A DNA stretch of 32,018 nt from a virus. Every line of letters begins with the position of its first letter. The first letter of the stretch is position 1. The notes beneath the pieces are model-generated. The model searched no databases. It was not told where the DNA came from and was given only the letters and a program-made list of their open reading frames with translations. The stretch spans positions 1 through 32,018 of IMG/VR virus record IMGVR_UViG_3300032164_000046, one strand, 5' to 3'. This document shows, piece after piece, positions 22,792 to 29,900 of this stretch. The translations under genes and the position numbers were made by a program.

Positions 22792-23892
22792 ATGGCGATT
22801 CCCGCAAAGAAGCCTACCGACCAGGAGCTGGCCCAGAAGTACATTCCGAAGCCTGTGATGGATGCGGCCGGCTGGATCGGCGACCGAACCCGTGAGGGCC
22901 TCGGCTCGGTGGGGATCAGCACTCCCGACAGCAACACGGTGGGCGGCGCGGTCCGGGGCGCGACCGGCGCCGGAGCGCCGCCGAACTACGACGCCGAAAA
23001 GGCCGCTGCTGCTGATGACGCGGCGCACATGGCGGCAACCGCCAGGGACCGGGGCCGCGCGGTCGCTCCGCCTCCCGGCCAGATCGAGACGCCGACTCCC
23101 CGCAACCCGACCGCGCCCGGCCCGACGGCAACGCCCGCGACACCCCCCGCGGCCGGCGCCGAGCCCTACGGCCCGGGCGTGAAGGCGAAGTTCATGAAGT
23201 TCAACGGCAAGATCGTGGGGGCGGCGCCGGAAGGCAACGCGTCGATCCGGCCGGACGTGGGCGGGGGGCTCTACTCTGACAAGCTCCGGGCCCTGGAACT
23301 CGACCTGCCCCGCATCGACACCTCGACGCGGGGTGGGGGCGTCCTCCACGAGACGCCAGGCGGGGGCCAGCTCGGCTTCACTGGTCCCCACTCGCGCACC
23401 ACAGAACTCTCCGGACTGGAGCAGGCGGTCGCCCGCCGCGACTGGCTCGAGGGGCGGGTGGGCGCCGAGCAGGCGAACGAGTCCGCCGACGCGAAGCGCG
23501 CGGAGGAGCAGGCGCGCGCCGAGGCGAGCATCAAGTACGCCCAGGTCGACCCGCTCGACCGTGCGCGCATCGAGGCGTCTGGGAAGTACGGGGGGGCGCA
23601 GATCACGGCGGCCACGGAAGAGGCCTCGCGAGCTCGCGCGGCCACGATCTACCAGGGCTACATCCCCCAGTTCCGGGCGGTCACGCAGGCCATCGCCGCC
23701 GCGAAGACGGTCGAGGACCGAACCGCGCTGCAGGCGGTCCTCGACGGCCTGCGGCGAGAGGCCGAGATCCAGGCGGGCCTCGCAATCGGAAAGGTCTGGC
23801 CGGACCCGAAGCAGAATCCGTTGGCAGCACTTCTCGGAGGCGCGCTCGGCGGGGCGGCTCCTGCGGCGACTCCTGCGGGGCCCCAGGGGTAA
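22792..23892 (+). CDS. Internal virion-like protein, Ala-rich helical
   Basis: The 366-residue protein has GGAGG 6 nt before ATG 22792. Residues about 1-60 are mixed, about 60-125 are Ala/Pro/Thr-rich linker, about 130-210 Gly-rich with mixed strands, and about 215-340 long charged Ala/Glu/Arg-rich helices. It ends with a small Ala/Gly/Leu stretch (ALLGGALGGAAPAATPAG), possibly membrane-active. It precedes the giant protein and looks like another ejected inner-body protein. No recognised family. Confidence 0.68.
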   Translation: MAIPAKKPTDQELAQKYIPKPVMDAAGWIGDRTREGLGSVGISTPDSNTVGGAVRGATGAGAPPNYDAEKAAAADDAAHMAATARDRGRAVAPPPGQIETPTPRNPTAPGPTATPATPPAAGAEPYGPGVKAKFMKFNGKIVGAAPEGNASIRPDVGGGLYSDKLRALELDLPRIDTSTRGGGVLHETPGGGQLGFTGPHSRTTELSGLEQAVARRDWLEGRVGAEQANESADAKRAEEQARAEASIKYAQVDPLDRARIEASGKYGGAQITAATEEASRARAATIYQGYIPQFRAVTQAIAAAKTVEDRTALQAVLDGLRREAEIQAGLAIGKVWPDPKQNPLAALLGGALGGAAPAATPAGPQG

Positions 23893-23901
23893 CGAGGCCA
23901 G

Positions 23902-26900
23902 ATGGCGATCTCCCCACCTGGCCCCCGGCGACCCCTGACGCTCGACGAGACGCTCGCCGACCTCGAGGCGCAGCGCCAGGCATCCCTGGCCGCAGCGCCG
24001 CCTCCCGCCGCCCCTCCGCCGCTGCCGCTGATCCCGGAGCTCCAGGGCCGTCCCGATCCGTGGGCGTCCGTGGGCCTCCCGCCGCCCCTCGACCTCCCCG
24101 CGTTCACGCCGGCCGAGCCGACCCCGCCGCCGCCCGCGCCACCCGGCATCATCGGGCGCTCGATGGAGGCGCTCTCGGAGGCGGGCGGTCGCGCGGCGGC
24201 CTACTACGCCGGGAACCCGGCGGCGCTCTCGGAAAAGCCCCCCTCGCTGCGCGAACAGGCCGAGGGCGCGTTCGGCTGGGCCGCGGCCGGCGAGCCGGAG
24301 CCTGGCGAGGACCCGGGGATGGCCGGGCGCCGGGCGATCGGCCGTGGTGTCGGAGACGTAGCCGCAGGCCTGGCCGACCCGAGCCAGCTCGCCCTCATGG
24401 CCGGCATCTATGGCGCGGCCGCGGTTGCGCCGGTGGCCGGGACGATCCTGGGCATCGGCGCGATGGGCATGATGGCCAAGTCGACGTTCGACCAGGCCAG
24501 CAACGCGATCGCGCTGGGGAGCAAGTTCGGCTTCAAGAGCCCGGAGTTCCTCCAGGCCGCGACCGAGGCGGGCGGGAACACGGCCATCCTCGGCGCCCTC
24601 GGCTACCTCGGCTACCGCAGCATGAGGCGCAAGCCGGTCGCCGCCGAGCCTGCGGAGGCGCCGCCGACCCCTCCCACCGGAGAGGCGCCGCCCGCCGGAG
24701 GGCTACCTCCCGGAGTGCCGCCGCCGCAGCCCGGAGAGCCGCTCCCGCCCCGCGGCGCGCCGCCCGGCCCCCCGCCGGCCGACGCCCCCCCGCGCCCCCC
24801 GACGATTGATCCGCTCCATCCGAGTGCCGAGCTTTGGGACGACGCCTACCGGTGGGCGAAGGACCAGGGCATGGACGAAACCCAGGCGATCGGCGTTGCC
24901 GACGTGGTTGTAACAGAGACGGCATTCCCGCCCCCATCGCGACCCCTCGACGGAGCGCCAAAGGTCGAGAAGCAGATGGGGCCCGGAGAGGGCCGGCCCG
25001 AGAATGTGGGGACGCCGCCGAGGACAGAGCTCGAGGCGAGTACCGAGCCGTTCGTTCGTGCGACTCTCGCCGAATTCGACCGGGCGATCACGGCCGCGGA
25101 AGCCGCCGGTGACGCCGAGCTTGCCCAGCGGCTTCGCAACGAACGCTACAAGGTTCTGACGGCTGGGAGCAAAGCGGCGAGTGCTCCTACGCCGGCCAGA
25201 ACACCAGAGGCAGGATCGGTTGCGTTCCCGCCAACCCCGGCCCCGGGGCCGACCGGAAGCGCAACGGCGACGGCGACTGCACCGCCGCCCCCCGGCACCA
25301 CCGTTCCCGGCCCCCGGCCCGGCGCCGAGGTCACCCCGATGATCCCCGGCGAGCCGGTCGCGCCCGGCGCCGCGACCCCCGTCGAGGCGGCCGGGGCGCG
25401 CGCCGCCGGCCAGGCGCCCGAGGTCGACGCACTTCTTGCGGCCGCCCGCGACCAGGCCGCGGGCGGCACGGGCGAGACGCTCCCCCCCGGGCTCACGCCG
25501 GTATCCGGCCGGCCCGAGGGCGCCGCGGCCGCCGCGGGAGTCCGCCCGACCCCTGCCCTACCGACGGTGACCGGTGTCGTTCCGACCCCGCTGGCGCCGC
25601 CCGTGACGGGGATGGCCCCGCCCCCCGCGCCGATCCCGTCGCCCGTGGCCGGGCCGCTGCCGGCGCCGCCCTCGCCCGCTCCGCAGCCGCAGGAGCCCGT
25701 GGCCCCGGCAGCGGCGCCCGTCACGGCGCCCACCGGCGGCAGAATCCGCCTCAAGGTCGTCGACGGCATGTGGGTGGCCGGGCACGAGGGCCCCGTTGCC
25801 GCCAAAGTCCAGGAGGCGTTTGGTACCACGGAGGTCCCAACGCCCTGGGGCGAGGAGACGGACCCGGCCGAGATCGTTGCGGAGCTGCAGAACCGCAACC
25901 CGAACCTCGAGGTGGTCGTGGACCGGGCCCCCACGGGGCCGGTCATCCTCCCGCCTACGCGCCCCGCCAAGCCCACGGCGGCGCCTCCCGTGGCTGTTGC
26001 CCCGCCCCGCCCCGCTCCGGCCCCGCCTGCGCCGGCCGCTGCCACGGAGGCCGAACCTACGCGACGTCTCCGCATCGGGCGGGGCGCCCACGGCCAGGTG
26101 GAGGTGATCTTCCCGGACTCCACCCACGCCGACCTGTTCTCGGCCCCGGGCCGGTCCCGGCGCCAGATGCGAGGGGAGGGGGCCGGCCGCCGAGGGGCGG
26201 ACTGGCCCGGCCTGGCGAGCCGGCTGAAGGTCCCGGAGGCCGAGGTGGGCGCTGCGGCCCAGCGCTACCGGGACCGCATCCAGCGGAACATCCGGGCCCT
26301 CCCAGAGGGCGAGAGGTACGAGGCGCCCCGCTGGGACTCCGAGGACACGGAGGCGCCGGCCCCCGCGCGCGCCGCCGAGGCGCCGCCGGAGGCCGTCCAA
26401 GGCGACATCGGGCGGGGCCCCGGGGGGCAGGGCTGGATCGTCCGGACCTACGGCCGGGACAAGAAGGTGGTGTCCGAGTCCGAGGCCTACGTCAACAAGG
26501 ACGAGGCGAAGGGCGCCCTGAAGGCGCTCCAGGCGCAGCTCGGCCGAAACCGGTTCGAGGCCCGGAAGAAGGAGATCTCCCCGACCGAGGAGGACTGGGC
26601 GGCGATGTCGCCCGCGGACTACGAGGCCAGGGTCGTGAGCCCCGGTGGCGTGCGCGACCCGAACCGCCTCGATCTCGGCGAGCTCAAGGAGCAGGCGGCG
26701 GCCGGCAGCGCGACGACGGCCTACCGGGCGATCCGGGCCGCGCACTCGATGGGGAGGCCCGTCCACGAGGGCTGGTACGACGTCTTCCCGATGCTGCGGA
26801 AGGTTCCGAAGACCGGAGAGCGCGGGCGGGCGGGCGCCGAGTTCAAGCCCGAGAAGAAGCCGGCCGAGGCGCCCGCCAAGAAACCGACGAAGCTCCAGCA

Positions 26901-29900
26901 GGAGATCGCGAATATCCTTGAGTTCTCAGCGGACGGCTACGTCGAGCCCGACACTGACTTCTCCGGATTCAAGATCGGCGATGTCGTCAACGTCAAGGGG
27001 AAGAAGCAGCAGGGCAGGATCACGCGTCTCTGGTCGGTCAAGCACGCGAAGAACGCCGCGCAGGAGAAGCAGATCCGGCGCGACTTCTCAAGCGGGCGCG
27101 TTGCCAACCTGCACTGGTCCGACGGGACAGGACAGAACGTCGACCTCGCACGGTTGAGCAAGGCCACAACGACCAAGCCCAGCCGGCCCACCCACGACGC
27201 CGAGGGGAATCCGATCCGGTACGCAACGCCGAGTCCTGGCATGGCCGCCGCGGCGCAGGGGCTCGCCGGAGAACTGGCGCCCGCGCCGGCGAAGCCCGTC
27301 GACGTCGCCCCGCCGGCCGCTACGGACCCCGAGCTCGAGGCCGAGCTCGGCCCCGGCGAGGAGCCGGTCACGCCCTCCGATGTCGCGCCGGCGGATCGCG
27401 ACTGGGTCGCGGGATGGGGCTCCTCGCGGAGCGCCGCATTCCAGCGAGCGACCGAGCGGGTGGCGGAAGCGCTTCGCGCGGACCTCTACAAGCTGACCAA
27501 CGACCAGGACTTCCGCTGGCGCCTGGTCAACGACGCCAAGGCGGACTGGGAGTACTTCGGCCAGAGGATCGACGCCGCGACGAACCAGAAGATCAAGAAC
27601 CGGGCGAATCAGCGAGCGGCGGCGAAGCAGAAAGTTGAGTCCCTGGAGGCGCTCTACGCCGCGGGCCGCGAGTCGATGGCAGGACTCCTGAAGGGCGAAA
27701 AGGAGGGCGCGGCCGTCACGGACCGCATTCACGCCCTCATCGAAGGGCGCGCCGGCCTCAACCGCACCCAGCGAGACCCGGGCGCGCTGCCGCTGACCGG
27801 CTACGCCTACGAGATGGTGAGGGGCTGGGCCGAGGAGCGTGAGAACCTCTCCGTCGAAGAGGCGGTCGCGGAAGTCCTCGAGCGCGCACCCTACTACGCC
27901 GAGCGCTGGACCGCGGAGGACGTGATCTCCGACCTCGAGCGTCTGGCCGAGCGTCTCGACAAACTCAACGAGCAGCAGGTCCGGTTCGAGGTGGACATCC
28001 CCGGCATCGGGCGGAAGAGGCTCAAGAGCCTCCTCGACATCCCGCCCGCGATGCTGGGCGCCCTCTCCGACGCCAACACGGCTGCCCTCAAGCAGGTCAC
28101 CGACTACCGGCGCCGGACGATGGCCGAACGGAGCGCGATCGAAGAGCTGCTCACGGAGTTCCAGGAGCCGGCGCACCACGACACCCTCCACCGGATCGCG
28201 GATGCGCTGACCCAGGACCTGGCGCTCATCGCGGCCCGGCCGGAGTTGAAGGCGGAAGAGCCTCTCGCCAAGACCTTCATGTGGGACGTGCGGGATCCGG
28301 CCACTGGCAAGCAGATCACGACGGAGCAGGCCATCAACGCGATCCGGGAGGGCCGCGGCCGGCTGTTCGCCAGGATCCTCTCGGAGTACCGGCTGGCGTC
28401 CGCCCTCATGGCCGACAACATCCCCTTCGACGTCCCCGACGGCGGACTCGCGGACGGGGAGGGCATCCTCGAGGCCCCGGGCAGCAGGCGGCCCCAGCAG
28501 GACCTCATCCCCGGCTTCCTCGAGGCCGTCATGGGGACGCCTCAGAAGCCCGTCGAGCGCGCGGGCAAGCCGGCGAGCAACTTCATCGACTCCGAGCTCT
28601 TCACCCAGGAGGAGCGCGCGAAGGCGCAGGCCGACGAGGAGAGGTCGAAGAAGGCGCAGAAGGGGCTGTTCAACGAGGCCGCGGGCACCCGGACGGTCAT
28701 CTTCCTAAACAGTCCACAGGACGAGTTCAACGGTCGGTACGGTCCGCCCCCGCGGCGGGCGACGGAAGCGCAGCTCGCGGCCCGTCGAAAGTGGCTGGAC
28801 CTCGTGACGACGTTCGCGAATACTGGAGGCTCCAATGAGCAAGGCGCACCCGCACTCCGTCCTGCCAAAGACGCCGAAGGAGGTGGGGATCTTCGCTCCG
28901 ACTCCCTACAGCCAGCTCTCGGAGGAGGAGCGCAAGACGCTGACCGAGGCCGAGCTGGTGGAGGCGCTCGCGGAGGAGAGCGAGGACTGGCAGGCGTTCC
29001 AGGAGGCGAAGGAGCTGCAGGACCTGGCCGAAGCGGAGCGGGTCGAACTTCTCGAAAGGGAATCTTCGAGATCAACGACCCCCGATACGCCGCAACCCAC
29101 GCCAGGCCCCCGAAGTACGACCTCATCCCTGCTCGACTCCGAGGAGTAGACGCAAACGGCGACTCCTACCTCTCCGAAGACCAGCAGATCGGGGTAGCGA
29201 AGGCGATCGAGGCGACGGAGGCCGGCAGCGGCTTCCTGTTCGAGGACGGGACCGGGGTTGGCAAGACCCGGGAGCTCCTGGCCGTCGCGTACTACTGGGC
29301 CAACCAGCCGCTTCCCGAGACGAAGCCGGGGTTCTACGATGGGCTCACGGACGCCGACCTCGAGGCCGCGCTGGATGCCTACCGGACCAATCCCGCCGCA
29401 GCCACTGTCGCCTCACGAGAGAACGCCGAGCGGATGCGGAAGGAGCTCGACCGGCGCCGCTCCACCACCGAAGAGCCGCCGCCATACTCCAAGGCCACCG
29501 ACGCCGAGCTCGAGGCCTACTGGGAGCAGGAGGTCGGAACGGCCTCGGCGACGGCGCAGGATGCCGCGAAGCGTGCCCGGAAGGAACTCGATCGGCGCAA
29601 GGCCCTCGCGAGCGCCCACGCGCCCTCGTCCTTGAAGCACAAGGTCATCATCGTCTCCAAGTCCGGCGCCATCGAGGCCGTGAAGGACAAGGACGGGGTG
29701 TGGCGTCCCAGCGGATCCTACGCGGACGACTCCGCGGCGATGGGCATCCCGATCACCTACATCAAAGACCGCACCCAGCCACTCGAGCCGGGGAAGGTGT
29801 ACCTGGGGACGTACCACGATCTGCGCGACTACAAGATCGACAACACGACCGTCCTCCTGCTCGACGAGGCGCACCAGCTCAAGAACACCGGCCAGTCCGA

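Noticed and set aside
29045-29065. Programmed -1 frameshift at GAAAGGGAA in the giant gene
   Set aside because: The run is suggestive, but in the +1 frame the codons do not form a canonical slippery heptamer and I see no clear downstream pseudoknot. An indel is at least as likely.
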